Of a stretch of 64,000 nucleotides of DNA, positions 45,829 to 57,542 are shown piece by piece. Origin of the DNA: Basidiobolus meristosporus CBS 931.73 (taxonomy: Eukaryota > Basidiobolomycota > Basidiobolomycetes > Basidiobolales > Basidiobolaceae); the NCBI GenBank assembly GCA_002104905.1, contig MCFE01000162.1, positions 84,956 through 148,955 of the forward strand. The letters run 5' to 3'. The notes under the pieces were generated by a model, which was not told the DNA's origin, did not search any database, and was given only the letters and a program-made list of their open reading frames with translations. Position 1 is the stretch's first letter. Each line of letters starts with the position of its first letter. The translations under genes and the position numbers were made by a program.

Positions 45829-47712
45829 CCAAGGTGGTGGGATAGGGCACGACACTCTTGAAGTTCTCCACTTTCTGGCTGGTTTATAGCTTTCGGTGCA
45901 AGTGCATATTGACGATGTGAAAGGAGTTACTATGCATTATAGGGGATACATAAGCTCTAATTAAGTCAAATATAGCTTTTATGTACAAATGAAATAATGC
46001 GACATAATGATGGTTCATGTGCGTGTAGCGACCATCTGGAACATGGATCTGGATTAATAAACATCCTGAAAGTTCACATTCAAAGTGATTTATTTGCATT
46101 AAACAGGGGCTTTTGCCGCAAAAACAAGCAAGCGCCATATGACATAATATATTCTGTTCAGTGTGCCACCTCTAATAGGAGCATATATAGACATTGCTTA
46201 CCCTAAATGATGATAAGGTGTATTGCACCATAAAGAGAGTGTCTGAGTATCAAGGAGAATTCTCAACAAATATCATTATTTTTATCCTTGGATCACTATG
46301 ATGTGAGTGCTTAGGGTAACATCCTATAATATGAGAATATCTTGGATAGCAGGATGAAAGCTAAGATTAAAAAAATACATCTAGTTAAAGAATCCTTTGG
46401 TCCAGTTGTATTTAAGCCTTCTTGGTTAAACAAAGAAACCATCATTAAGGGTTGTTGCAGTGCTGTGATCCAGAATTAATGGCTGCAACACTCTACAATA
46501 ATGAGTTGATTGGCATATTCTACAGCTTTTACTGAGGTTTTACCAGTAAGGGCACTTTGTGAAAAGGTGCAGGTCATCCAAATGACATCTAAAATCATCA
46601 ACAACCATATGATGCTATCTTTGATTCTGATTGGTTTTGAGTATAGATACATTCAGTAAAATCAGATTTAGCAATATTAACCTTTCTAATTCTGAGCATC
46701 ATTTGTCTTAATACAATTATTTATACCATTTCTTAGTTACATATATCATACATAAAGTCATAATCTTTCAAATTTTGATTAGCTTTTTTGATATATTGGT
46801 GCTATTTTCCTATAGTAGATAACACCAAGATATTAAATGCTATCCAATTCTTCAAAGTGTATTGAAATAGTACAGCTTAGTTGAATAGTATGGATCTACT
46901 ATCAATACTGCTATCAAAATCTCGTTTGCTAATTTTAGCACTATTTTCGATGGACTCCTCAAGTAATGTATCTACGTTATATCTAAAATATTACAATCCG
47001 TAAGTTGTTGATTATTTATATACCAAAGTCTGTTCAAGTTGGATCGAGAGAAACATTATAAACATTAGGATCTAGTTTCCATTACGATTTTACAGTTACC
47101 ATAATTTTTCAACTTGAATCAAGAGAAGCATTGTGATTTAACTTCGAAAACTATATACCATTATGCAGATCCACTTGAGATGAGAGATCTATGCCTGCTT
47201 GGCAGCTAAACAGATAATTGTTGGTGTCAGAATGGATACATCAAATGAGAAATTCCGTGGTAAACTGGTAGGGTGACAGATAGTCAAGCTGCAATCTCAC
47301 GCATATTACCTCACCGCACCACAATCCAGCATAGAAAGCCAATGCACCCGCTGCTTTGACAAGTGGAGTGAGGGTTGAGGCCGTCCTAGCTCTCATTCCT
47401 GTACTAGGAACCAGTGAGGATACATAATCCAGCGGGATGGCCTAGACAGCAACTATCCTGATCTCATCGAAGCTTCATTACCTCACCTGTGCATTGGAGA
47501 AGATAACCCTCATGCATAGCATGAGCAACATTGTGCCATCCGCGTATGCGTGTGATTGGTTGTCTCCTACATTATAATGCATGATGAGCGAGCTATACAC
47601 AGCGATTGACAAACAGCCAACTCATTATTCTTCTCTTTACAATAAAGATATTGGGACGATTCAAAAAGTGATGTAATGTCACCGCTCAATTGCTGTGTAT
47701 CATATCGAGGCA
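45829..47712. other. AT-rich intergenic region
   Basis: I see no gene. 46.2-47.2 kb is very AT-rich with short frames only. Composition recovers some CpG from about 47.25 kb, ahead of the acyltransferase gene. Confidence 0.5.
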
Positions 47713-48495
47713 ATGCTCATGAGATCACACGTAGACTGTGGCAAAAGCGACGCTCCAGATACTACTCATTTAGCTATATATAACACTCCACAACCTGGCT
47801 TTTCTGACGCAAATCCCTCTCTTTTTGATACAGAATCAATCACAGCGTCCCCACAGACTGATCGTAACTTAGATAGGTCCAACAACCACTCAGCAATGGT
47901 ATATCAAATCAGAATCGTCAAAGATGAAGAAGGAATTAACCAAATCCAAAGACTCCTTTACACGGTCTACATTGAGGAGGGCAAATGGAAGTTCAACCCT
48001 GCCAATCCAGCTGGGATAAGGATTGTGGACCATAGGCTAATTGACAACCGGGATGGTATCGCGACATACTTTGGTGCATTCAGCAACAGGAAACTAATAG
48101 GCTGTTGCCGAATCTGTCCAAGATACGAAGGTTTATTTGAGATACAGAATTACAACAGCAAAACTTTGAACCTACTGAATGCAAAGAACTTGGTGGAGGG
48201 TTCAAGGAGTGCGGTACTACCTGAGTATAGACAGCATGGAGTATTTCATACTATGTTTCATGAAGTTCTCCAATACTGTTATCAACGAAATCTTTTGCTG
48301 TTTGTTTCTACTAGTTCAAATGAACTTCGACGTCTTTTTCGAATTATTGACTTTCCAATAGTTGAGGATTTCACATTCAAATATGAATCCCACGACCCAA
48401 AAGAGTGCCAACTCTTTGTGACTAAATCCCGATCAGACTTACTGCATAGTATTTCAAAACTTTGCCCAACAGTTCCACTACGTAATCATCTCTAA
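47713..48495 (+). CDS. GNAT-fold acyltransferase, autoinducer-synthase-like
   Basis: An intronless 260-residue protein; start at the first ATG of the frame. After a non-conserved N terminus of about 65 residues comes a single domain. It reads INQIQRLLYTVYIEEGKW, a beta-rich middle (GIRIVDHRLIDNRDGIATYFGA, KLIGCCRICP) and then VEGSRSAVLPEYRQHGVFHT followed by an aromatic-rich helix. The Arg between two beta strands with E-x-S/G-R-x-A-V is the pattern shared by bacterial N-acyl amino acid synthases and LuxI-type acyl-homoserine-lactone synthases within the GNAT fold. The acyl donor and acceptor are unknown. No introns, isolated position among repeats and similarity to a bacterial fold together suggest possible horizontal transfer. 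The family assignment is by motif only. Confidence 0.65.
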   Translation: MLMRSHVDCGKSDAPDTTHLAIYNTPQPGFSDANPSLFDTESITASPQTDRNLDRSNNHSAMVYQIRIVKDEEGINQIQRLLYTVYIEEGKWKFNPANPAGIRIVDHRLIDNRDGIATYFGAFSNRKLIGCCRICPRYEGLFEIQNYNSKTLNLLNAKNLVEGSRSAVLPEYRQHGVFHTMFHEVLQYCYQRNLLLFVSTSSNELRRLFRIIDFPIVEDFTFKYESHDPKECQLFVTKSRSDLLHSISKLCPTVPLRNHL

Positions 48496-49060
48496 GCTTG
48501 AAAAATAAACCTAACGGATGTTTCACCCTATTTTATTATATTCTATCCTTGATTAATGCTTAATTGGACCCTATTTTATATTATTCTAATTGTTGAACAG
48601 TATACGGTTATACAATTTATTTATTATCCTAGCTTTTGGTCCATATATGTATTTAATGAGTTCCTGATATTATCCTGCTTCCACTATTTAGCATTCATAC
48701 ATTTGACTCTTTATCAATTAAAATATCATAAAGTAAATCAGCCAGCACCAGAACAACTATCAAATATAAAGCCATCCTGTAGGCCTATATACTGTGGCTA
48801 AATTTTAAGTACATTAGACTTGTTATGTTTTATTGCACTAGATCATTTCTATCATGCTACACTCTGGAAAGTTCTTAAGCATTTCAGATCACTCAACATT
48901 GTACTGTCACTGGTTCTATTTTGAACTGTACAGTTATCTTTGATCAAATCATAGTCTGTTACTTTTTGTTCTGCTTCTATATTTCTCAATACCTTACCAT
49001 ATCTAATTCTCACATTAGAAATGTCTGGAAGTAAAAATACACTTTGGTTATTGATATATG
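48496..49060. other. AT-rich 3' flank
   Basis: I see no gene. Very AT-rich, with no CpG between about 48.5 and 49.0 kb. Confidence 0.5.
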
Positions 49061-52000
49061 TGTTGTGCATCAACATACAAAACTCAGCCAATTATACTCC
49101 ACTTGAAAACTAGTACCCTAGCTGATTTTCCCTAACCCAAACATAACTAGTCCCAGTTATGGTTTATTTTACCCCATCTCAGAATCTGTTTGTAGCTGTC
49201 ACACCTGATCAATTTTCATGCGGTCATTACATCTTCAACTGATCTGCCAAGCCTTTCCAAGTGAATAGTCATTTGAGATCTATCCAAACACTTAGCAGTT
49301 GCCAAGTCATCAGCTGACTGATGATGCAATTTTTATTTATCTTATGTACCTATCAACACCCAAAATGATTTCAATTAATGCAGTCTCTTGGCACTTATTA
49401 CTTCAACTTGATCAGAAAAAGTATAAATAAAGCTTACTGAGTTTTTTGGCTTGATGTGTGTGTCAACAAAATTAAGATTGTGTCTCAGCAAAAATAAGAA
49501 TTCAACAATCCTGTTCTAGTTTCAACCAAAGCCTAGCATATCTAGCACTCCAAAGAACACCAAGCTTAGCCTGCCTAGCAAACCCACTTCATTGCCTTTA
49601 TAGCCAACCCAGCTATATCCAAGACCAAAACCAGACCAGAATCTTTCTTCTAATATTTCCACTACTTTCTGACAATTCTAAGATTCTGCATTTAATTGTC
49701 CCCTTGGTTCAGTTAAACCATTCAAGAGTTTTATTACACTTTTTTCAGGATTCAACATTTTTTTGTTGAATTACATTACATTCAACCACTTAGAAAATGT
49801 GCTCAGCAGCAAGCATCCCATACCTTTACATGTTGGCAGAAGCCCAAAGAAATCAAGAAGAGCTTACTGAGCAGCTTGAATACATTATGCTTGAAAGAAA
49901 TAACTTGATGCTTGAGCACTTTGAACTCATTTCTGTTACCTAGATGAATTTGGAATAATCAAAGAAGCTCTGGAGAATGTAGTCATAGTAATTGACAGCA
50001 TTGAGAATCCCCCAGCATTGCTCTGCAGCAGCCACAAAGAGGTCATGCCATTGGATCCTCCAGATCCACATCCCCCCTAAACCTGCTCAGGTGGTTGTCC
50101 CAAGATCCTTGCCTCTTTGTGCTGAAGGTGCCAATGCTATGAAGAATCCTACTGGGTTTCTTTACTAGTTCAGTCACATATCAGCTGCAAACCAGCTAGA
50201 CCATGACACCAACTGCGCTAGACTTCTGCTTCTCTGCCTCACAATGAAAGATGCTGACTGGGTTGAAGTGAATATTGCTTCCAATGGTATATGGAAAATT
50301 GGCCAAAACCTCTTTTGCAGCCATTTTGAAGATCCTCTGAAGAAAGCATATCTGAACTACAACTTATGGAAAACTAAGTTGTAAAAGGGTGAATTGGTGC
50401 AACACTTCTGAGATAGATCCCAAAGACAAATGAGATTAGCTTGAGTTAGTGATGATAATCTGTCACTTACTACTCATATTCTTTCAAACTTCTCACTGAA
50501 GCTACAGAGCAATATTGCTATTGTCAAAGCATGTGACCCTGCATGTACTTATGACAAGATCTCAGAGATATCTACACTTGCAATCACCTTCACTGCAGCT
50601 GTCAGCCAGACTTCATGCATCTCAACTCAAGATCCCACAACAACTGGAAAGAGGCCAGTCATGTGACCAAGAAGCAGTCAGCCACTTCCAAGCACTGTGA
50701 GCTTCACAGAAGATGCTATCATTCTACCAGTGAATGCAAAGGCATCTCCAAGCAATCAAACAAGTCAGGAAATACCACAGAGAAGCAGCAAAACACCAAA
50801 ACTGATAATCCATATGCTGATGATAAATGCTTCACATGTGGAAAGGTGGGACATAGATTACCTGCCTGTCCTGAGCAGAACTCTACACCAACAGCAAAAA
50901 TTACTCAGATTCTAGATGATCATTCAGCCAATAGTATGACAGGGTATGAGGAAGCATATGAAGAACTTACGGCTCAAGATTATCACACAATGTTTGAATA
51001 TCTGGCCAAAATTGCAACTATTCAAGAAAAGTAGCAACCAATCACACAGCTAAAAGTCATAGAGGTGCCACTCACCCTCAATGGCTCAATCATATGTTGT
51101 AATACTGGATATTGTATCATCCAACTGTATTTTATCACCCAATATAGTCAAAGAACTCAGTTTGGGGTTGAAAAAACAACCAGGAAAAGTCATACTTGCA
51201 GCTAAGGACTTCTTAGCCCCAAGAATTAGCACTACCAACCCAATCATCATACATTGTGGCTGAGTAAACATAATCCATCAAATGGAAGTTATTTAGATAC
51301 TAGATGGGCCTCAGGTAGTCATTGGTCTAGACACCTTCACCAAGCTTGGGTCTCATGTAGGTGGACTACAAGTTTCCTATCCAGGAATCACTAAATCTCA
51401 GCCACCCATAATGGATCAGATTCCAGAAATTGTCTCACCCCAACCAGAAGCAGAAGAGTCAACCCCAACTTTTCAAGCTTATTCTCAAATTTATCAAATA
51501 ATCAACTTATAGTTTTAGTTTTCCAAGTGTAGTACAACATTAGGATGAAGTTGATAGTTCCTGGATGTTTGGGCATGTACTTGCATGATACAGGTGAGTT
51601 CAAGGTTGTTGTGCATCAACATTTAAAACTTTGCCAATTTGACTTTGTTTGAAAATTTAGTACCCTGACTGTTTTTCCCTAACCAAAACCTAACAAATTC
51701 CAGTTCTAGTTTATTTTATCCCACCTCAGAATCTATTTTTAGCTATCATACCTAATTTATTTTCGTATGGCCATAATGTTATCAAGTTCTGCTAAGCCTT
51801 CCCAGGTGATTAGTCATCTGAGATCTATCCAACCACTTTGCAGTTGCCAATATATCAACTGATTGCTGATGCAATTTTCATTTATTTTATGCACCTATGA
51901 ACATCAAAATTGATTTCAATCAATCCAGTCCATGAGCACTTACTAATTCAACTTGATCAGAGAAGTATAAATACAGTTTACCAAACCTTTTTGCTTAGTG

Positions 52001-52302
52001 TGTGTCTCAACAAAATTAAGATTCTGTCTCAGCAAAAACAAGAATCCAAGAATTCTGTTCTAGTTTCCATCCAAGCCTAGCATATCTAGCACTCTAAAGA
52101 ACACCAATCCTGGCCTGCCTAGCAAATGGATTTCATTGTCTTTATAGCCAACCCAGCTATATCCAACACCAATACCAGACCAGAATCTTTCTGCTAATAT
52201 TTCTGCTGCTCTCTGACAATTCTAACATTCTGCACTTAATTGTCCCTTTAGTTCAGTTAGACCATTCAAGAGTTTTATTACACTTTTCTCTTGGATACAA
52301 CA
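49061..52302 (+). mobile_element. LTR retrotransposon, internally reduced (gag and protease only)
   Basis: Two LTRs, 49061-49757 (697 bp) and 51607-52302 (696 bp), begin TGTTGTGCATCAACA and end CAACA, so termini form the inverted TGTTG..CAACA. The 1.85-kb interior carries decayed gag and protease only; no reverse transcriptase, RNase H or integrase is present. The flanks ATATG (49056-49060) and AAGGT (52303-52307) are not a target duplication. The two LTRs differ at many sites, so insertion is not recent. The solo LTR at 1158-1855 and the fragment at 1-547 are the same family. Confidence 0.85.
49797..51510 (+). pseudogene. gag-protease remnant of the LTR retrotransposon
   Basis: An ATG at about 49797 opens a gag-like coil (AEAQRNQEELTEQLEYIMLE) that stops near 49941. 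Gag capsid-like pieces (DHDTNCARLLLLCLTMKDADW, SNGIWKIGQNLFCSHFEDPL) follow to about 50390. A CCHC zinc knuckle, CFTCGKVGHRLPAC, lies at about 50830-50870 in the frame 50615-51034. The next frame (51081 onward) reads ILDIVSSNCILSPNIVKEL, which aligns with a retropepsin LDSGASxxFI site whose Asp-Ser-Gly has become Asp-Ile-Val, then GLDTFTKLGSHVGGL. Frames are broken repeatedly, so no functional product is expected. Confidence 0.75.
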
Positions 52303-52797
52303 AAGGTGATTTGAGCAACTTTGAAAATTTTGACTTTTCACACTGATCTGAGGTAATATGGTACCTGGGGTATAGAAAGTAGCTGTTACACAAATTACCA
52401 AGTCAATATAGACCATTTGAACTGATACAAATGATTAGATACATAATAAAGAATTATTCCAACAATATTGAGGTTTGTTTATTGTCAATCAATAAGTGTG
52501 GAATGATTATATATGAAAAGCGCATTGATATGAGGCACAGATATGTGGATAGCTAGGCATTCTAGATATATCTATCTAATTATTCAGTGCTCAAGTTGTT
52601 ACTAAAACAGGAATAGCAATGTGTAGAGCTTTTGTGAATAGAGTAAACAAAGCTATAGCCCCCAATGATAGTATTTGAAGTTGGTATATACACTCCAAAA
52701 TTCACCTACCAATACAATGACTATGTACGTTATATTTGCTTATATTATTCGCATAGAAGGTTGCCATGGATTACATATTATACACATGAACTGCCTC
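52303..52797. other. AT-rich flank
   Basis: I see no gene. CpG returns abruptly at about 52.8 kb. Confidence 0.5.
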
Positions 52798-53160
52798 TTA
52801 GAGACTCGAGATCACTTTGATAGCATTCACCGCAGTAGATTTGGCACTTGCAGGGTTAGCTCCAGTGACCACCCGGCCATCAGTCTGAGTAAAGTCGGCA
52901 AATGGAGTAGGGGGTGCCACATACTCTGCCCCGACCGCCTAAGTGGTGAACCCAGTAACCTTTTTGCCAGCAATTATGGACTTACCAGTGGTACTATCCG
53001 TGATACCTGGGGGAATGGCGGGTCCATGACATACAGCCGAAACCACACCCCCGCGCTTGGGGATCAACGCTGTAACGTTTTCCCTTCCGTAAGACACAAC
53101 GCATTGGCAAGCTTAATTCCTTCTTCACCATAGTAGCAAGTAACAGCTTCAGTTGCCATA
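52798..53160 (-). pseudogene. DJ-1/PfpI (Hsp31-like) pseudogene
   Basis: The minus strand reads [19 protein letters not shown] with the nucleophile-elbow Cys of the DJ-1/PfpI superfamily (Hsp31 glyoxalase/chaperone group). It continues with [13 protein letters not shown], a TAG stop, and then in the same frame [18 protein letters not shown] and [20 protein letters not shown], the family C terminus, ending at 52798. The stop interrupts a conserved block, so it is not an intron. Upstream, in another frame, [17 protein letters not shown] may be further debris. The N-terminal half is missing or unrecognisable. It keeps CpG, so it decayed by ordinary mutation rather than in the repeat compartment. 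Confidence 0.65.
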
Positions 53161-53654
53161 ATCCTCAGAAGAGGTTGAGGAGAGATCATACGGGGAGTAG
53201 TTTGTCAAGAGATCAGTATTTCCATACGTTTCTACCTCGAGGATTCAAAAACATCAGCTTGTTCGTGTAGAGCAGATATTGCAAGCAGATGGCATCGGGT
53301 TCAATCATATCGGTTAACTAATGAAGTTGAAATCAAGAAAAGAGCAACTCACCAACCTGTTTGTTGTACTTGCGCGCATCATGGCATAAAAAGCAAAATA
53401 TTTGTATCAATCATTGAATAAGCTCTACTTTCACTCTGGGTGAATATTAATACCTATGCATTTTAGTATTATGAGACGATTATATAACTTCTGCTTAGTG
53501 ATATTTCTAGGGACGGGACACCACAAGGATTTGCATGCTAATGAAGTGAATTTAGCCCACTTTACAGAATATAATTAATCCTGAATGTTTATTATACAAT
53601 CAAATATTCCAAATTTGCTCTTCACTATTTAACACTGGATTAGCTTCCCAAAAC
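53161..53654. other. Intergenic region
   Basis: Short frames only, no recognisable gene. It separates the DJ-1 relic from the 3' end of the ABC transporter. Confidence 0.5.
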
Positions 53655-56600
53655 TTAGTTGACATCCTCCAACATTTGCTTGCTCACAAGCATATGATAG
53701 AACCCACGCTTAGCTAGAAGTTCTGCATGGGTTCCCAGCTCAATCACCGTTCCGTTCTTGACCACCACAATGAGATCGGCATTCTGAACGGTTGAGAGTC
53801 TATGCGCTATAGTGATGGTCGTGCGACCTTCGGATGCGCTATCCAGGGCGGCTTGAACTACCTTCTCACTTTCCGAGTCCAAAGCTGAAGTGGCTTCGTC
53901 CAAAAGAAGTAAGGTTGGGTTACGGATGATCGCCCGAGCAATGGCTACGCGCTGCTTCTGTCCACCAGAGAGCTGGGCTCCCTTTTGGCCAACGTTGGTG
54001 TTGTATCCATTAGGAAGATTGATGATGAAGTCATGGATGTTGGCTGCCTTAGCTGCCTCTTCAATGCGGCACTGTAGCACATTGGAGATCTCCAATGACC
54101 CATCGTCTCTTGTTTGGAGGTTGTTGATGATGCCATACGCGATGTTCTCAGCAATACTGCACCCAAATAGGACCGGCTCCTGCCCGACAGTGGCCATATG
54201 AGAGCGGAGATCGTTGAGGTTCCAATCGCGCACATCGATGTCCTCAACATTAACGGAGTTGGGCTTATAGGCACTCGCATTGGAATTTTCCCTTTGGCGT
54301 ACTTGAGTGACGTCATAGAAACGTTGCACCAGGGAAACTATTGTGGATTTACCTGAACCAGAGGAGCCGACTAAAGCAACGTTCTTACCGACTAGTACAG
54401 ATAGATCGAAGCCTTGGAGAATAGGGACTTTGGGGCGAGTGGGATATGAGAAGTAGGCATCGTCTACATCTACCTTGCCGGAGAAGGAAGCTGGAGGAGT
54501 TATCTTGGAGTCGGGTAATGAATCAATTTTGGGTTGACGATCAAGTAGTCGGAATATATCGCTTGCGGCAACACGGGCCCTCGAGATATTCCCGGTAAGC
54601 GAGGAGACTTGACCAACGGTGACTGCCGAGAAGATGACCGCAAATAGGACTTGCATCACTTTGGAGGAGTCATACTCTCCGGATTTGATGAGATGTGCAC
54701 CGTACCAGAAGGCGAGTGCATAAACCAGATAGATAGAGCCATTGGAGAAGCCAGTTCCTAGCGACGATACTATAGCACCTCGGATAGCGGTTTTATGGGC
54801 CGGAGCATTACGCTCCTCAAACAAACGTTGGAAGGTTTCTTCACGTGCAAGAGAGGCCACAGTTCGCATATTCTGCACACTCTCCGATGCGATCTGCGCA
54901 GCTTGTTCGTAGGTTTTCTTGGTTTTTTCGCTAAATCCAGTTAAAGATTTCATCTGAAGTACTGTGGCAATGATGAGAACAGGAACGCACGCCAAGACGA
55001 CCAGAGTCAACTTCCATCCATTCACGAAAGCAATAATGATTCCCGTGAGAAGACCAACAACAGCCTGCACGAGGACCCCCGCCAGCTTGCCGGCCAATTC
55101 TTGCACCATGTGTGCCTCAGTGGATAGCTTCGAGGTAAGCGCACCGGTACCGTTTTCTTTTTCATCGAAATACGCTACTTCCTGGCGGAGATAAGCAACG
55201 AAACTAAGGCTCCTCAATCGGCGTGTTAAACGCTCACCAGCGATATCAAAAAATGCTGTCTTGGAAAATCCCGAAAAAAACGAGACTATTCCAAGAACAA
55301 CAAACATCAGAGACCAGAAGTTGGCATCCTTCTTCATTTTCGATAGATCCTGGTTCGCAAATGCCTCCATAATGTATCTAAAGACAATCGAGAAGATTGG
55401 CATGATTGCTCCATCGATTGCTGACCCAATGGTTCCTATGACCAGCAAATACCATTCGGGTTGATTTAACTTGAAAACCCGGCCAAACGAAAAGTTTGAA
55501 CCGCTCTCCTTGGACTCCTTGCTCTCTTCAGACACAGCTGTGTACTGCGAAAAACGACTGGCGAGCTTGGAAATTGGGTCGACTTGATTCTCTCCTAGTA
55601 TGTGGCCAACAGCATCTACTGAATCCGCGGTAACCTCCTGCTCTCTCTGGTCTTCGGACTTTCTGAGCTCTTGTGCTCTCACCAGACCAGCATAGACTCC
55701 TTCTTGTGCAATCAGCTCGCTATGGGTACCCGATTCCACCATTGTTCCCTGCTGCATGACAACAATTAGGTCGGCATTTTTGATGGTCGAAAGACGGTGT
55801 GCAATCACAATGGTGGTTCTGTCGCGGGCCGCCTTGTCCAATGCATCCTGGACAATTCCCTCTGATTCCGTGTCCAACGCACTGGTGGCCTCATCCAACA
55901 ACAGGATCCTGGGGTTCTTGATCAACGCACGTGCAATGGCAATTCTTTGCTTTTGGCCGCCAGAGAGGAGTGCACCCTTCTCACCGACAAGGGTGTCGTA
56001 CCTGTCGGGGAGAGCCGATATGAAGTCATGGGCGTTGGCTAATTTGCAGGCTTGTTCCACCTCTTCGCGGGTGGGAATATCATCGTCGTTCCTGCTTCCC
56101 CACACAATGTTTTCGTAAATACTAGTACCGAATAGGACCGGCTCTTGTCCCACAAGGCCTATGCTTCTGCGCAGGTCCTTGATGTTAAACTCCTTGAGGT
56201 CGATTCCATCGATGCTGACTGTTCCTTTGGTAGGGTCGTAGAAGCGCTCCAAGAGCTGTACGCAGGTACTCTTTCCACTACCGCTAGATCCAACTAGGGC
56301 AACCGTCTGGCCTGGCTTAACTTGCAGGTTGAAATTCTTAAGGATTGGGACATCCGGTCGACAAGGGTACGTGAAACTGACGTCTTGAAACTCTATATAT
56401 CCTTGAAGAGATTTTTCTGGATTTGAGTAGTCTATGCGTCTACCTTCGTCTGAAGAAGGATCAATCCTAGATTGGCGCTCGATGATCTCGTAGACTTTGG
56501 CAGCAGCGCCTTGGGCAGAACTAATAGAGCTCATGTAGGGGGAAGCTGTACCTAGAGACATTGCACCGAGCATGAGAGAGATGATAACATTCAAAACTTG

Positions 56601-57542
56601 CTCAGAGGTCATCGTGTTATCATAAATCAGCCGAGAGCCGTACCAAAAGCCAAGAGCGTAGGTGAAATAGACAACCATCATCATGAGACCTAAACCAAGT
56701 CCCTCGAATATACTCCGCTTTACTCCAGCTCTTTGTGCTACATCCAGGTTGGCATTGTAACGGAGGATTTCACGTCTCTGGCTTCCAAAAGCATAAACTG
56801 TTTTGATGGAAGAGAGAACTTCGTCAGCGACACCTCCTGCGCTTGCATATGCTCCTTGTCCACCTGATGTGTTTTGCGTTACGAAGCGTGTCATCAATGC
56901 ACCGACTGCTGCTAGCAGAGGGAGGGCGGAAAGTAGAACCAGCGCCATCTTCCATCCCTTCACAAACGCTAAGACAAAGCCACCAATGAAGGTAGTAATA
57001 TTCTGAATTACAAGGCCGACCTTCTGGGATATCCCTTCTTGAATTATCGTAACATCACCAGCAATACGACTGGTAAGGTCTCCACTGGATCTGAAATCAA
57101 ACCAACTAATTTCTTGGCGAAGAATTGCTGCGTAATAATATTGGCGCATGCGTAGACATTGTCGCTCTCCAGTAATTATCCATAGAGAGGTCTGACCATA
57201 GGAGAGGGTAAAAGTCACCGCACCAAGGATTATAAAATAGATGACATTCTGGTTAACTTTCGAGTTAAATTCTCCAATTAGCACTGTGTCGGTTGTCGGT
57301 TGAAAATTCACAATGTCGGCGAGTATTTTGGAGAAAATAACTGTCATTAGAGGTAGTGTCGCTCCGGAACCTACACTGCACAGGGAGGCTACCAATATGA
57401 GAAATCGATCGATACCCGAGGAATAGCGGAATAATTGCAAAACTCCTATTTTCGTCTCTGCCTCCTTCTCATCGTTTGCTGGCAGGGAATGTTCGGAGTG
57501 CAATTTAAAGAAGGAGGATCTCTTTTCTTTATCCTCTGTCAT
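53655..57542 (-). CDS. Full-length ABCB (P-glycoprotein/MDR-type) transporter
   Basis: An intronless 1295-residue protein with two homologous halves (TMD-NBD)x2. It is an ATP-driven exporter of hydrophobic compounds or lipids, usually at the plasma membrane. The ATG at 57542 is the first in frame; the longer frame starts with GTG. NBD1 has VALVGSSGSGKST (Walker A), LVGQEPVLFGTSI, LLSGGQKQRIAIARAL (signature) and RILLLDEATSALD (Walker B), with the H-loop IVIAHRLST. NBD2 has the same set: GSSGSGKST, TVGQEPVLFGCSI, QLSGGQKQRVAIARAI, LLLLDEATSALD and ITIAHRLST. All catalytic residues are present in both halves, so both sites should be competent. Six predicted helices precede each NBD. A TATA-like ATTTAAATA lies about 40 bases upstream. 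It is the gene closest to the telomere. Confidence 0.95.
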   Translation of the reverse strand: MTEDKEKRSSFFKLHSEHSLPANDEKEAETKIGVLQLFRYSSGIDRFLILVASLCSVGSGATLPLMTVIFSKILADIVNFQPTTDTVLIGEFNSKVNQNVIYFIILGAVTFTLSYGQTSLWIITGERQCLRMRQYYYAAILRQEISWFDFRSSGDLTSRIAGDVTIIQEGISQKVGLVIQNITTFIGGFVLAFVKGWKMALVLLSALPLLAAVGALMTRFVTQNTSGGQGAYASAGGVADEVLSSIKTVYAFGSQRREILRYNANLDVAQRAGVKRSIFEGLGLGLMMMVVYFTYALGFWYGSRLIYDNTMTSEQVLNVIISLMLGAMSLGTASPYMSSISSAQGAAAKVYEIIERQSRIDPSSDEGRRIDYSNPEKSLQGYIEFQDVSFTYPCRPDVPILKNFNLQVKPGQTVALVGSSGSGKSTCVQLLERFYDPTKGTVSIDGIDLKEFNIKDLRRSIGLVGQEPVLFGTSIYENIVWGSRNDDDIPTREEVEQACKLANAHDFISALPDRYDTLVGEKGALLSGGQKQRIAIARALIKNPRILLLDEATSALDTESEGIVQDALDKAARDRTTIVIAHRLSTIKNADLIVVMQQGTMVESGTHSELIAQEGVYAGLVRAQELRKSEDQREQEVTADSVDAVGHILGENQVDPISKLASRFSQYTAVSEESKESKESGSNFSFGRVFKLNQPEWYLLVIGTIGSAIDGAIMPIFSIVFRYIMEAFANQDLSKMKKDANFWSLMFVVLGIVSFFSGFSKTAFFDIAGERLTRRLRSLSFVAYLRQEVAYFDEKENGTGALTSKLSTEAHMVQELAGKLAGVLVQAVVGLLTGIIIAFVNGWKLTLVVLACVPVLIIATVLQMKSLTGFSEKTKKTYEQAAQIASESVQNMRTVASLAREETFQRLFEERNAPAHKTAIRGAIVSSLGTGFSNGSIYLVYALAFWYGAHLIKSGEYDSSKVMQVLFAVIFSAVTVGQVSSLTGNISRARVAASDIFRLLDRQPKIDSLPDSKITPPASFSGKVDVDDAYFSYPTRPKVPILQGFDLSVLVGKNVALVGSSGSGKSTIVSLVQRFYDVTQVRQRENSNASAYKPNSVNVEDIDVRDWNLNDLRSHMATVGQEPVLFGCSIAENIAYGIINNLQTRDDGSLEISNVLQCRIEEAAKAANIHDFIINLPNGYNTNVGQKGAQLSGGQKQRVAIARAIIRNPTLLLLDEATSALDSESEKVVQAALDSASEGRTTITIAHRLSTVQNADLIVVVKNGTVIELGTHAELLAKRGFYHMLVSKQMLEDVN

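Noticed and set aside
52675-53133. 152-codon plus-strand frame
   Set aside because: It is the antisense shadow of the DJ-1/PfpI pseudogene, whose motifs read on the minus strand.
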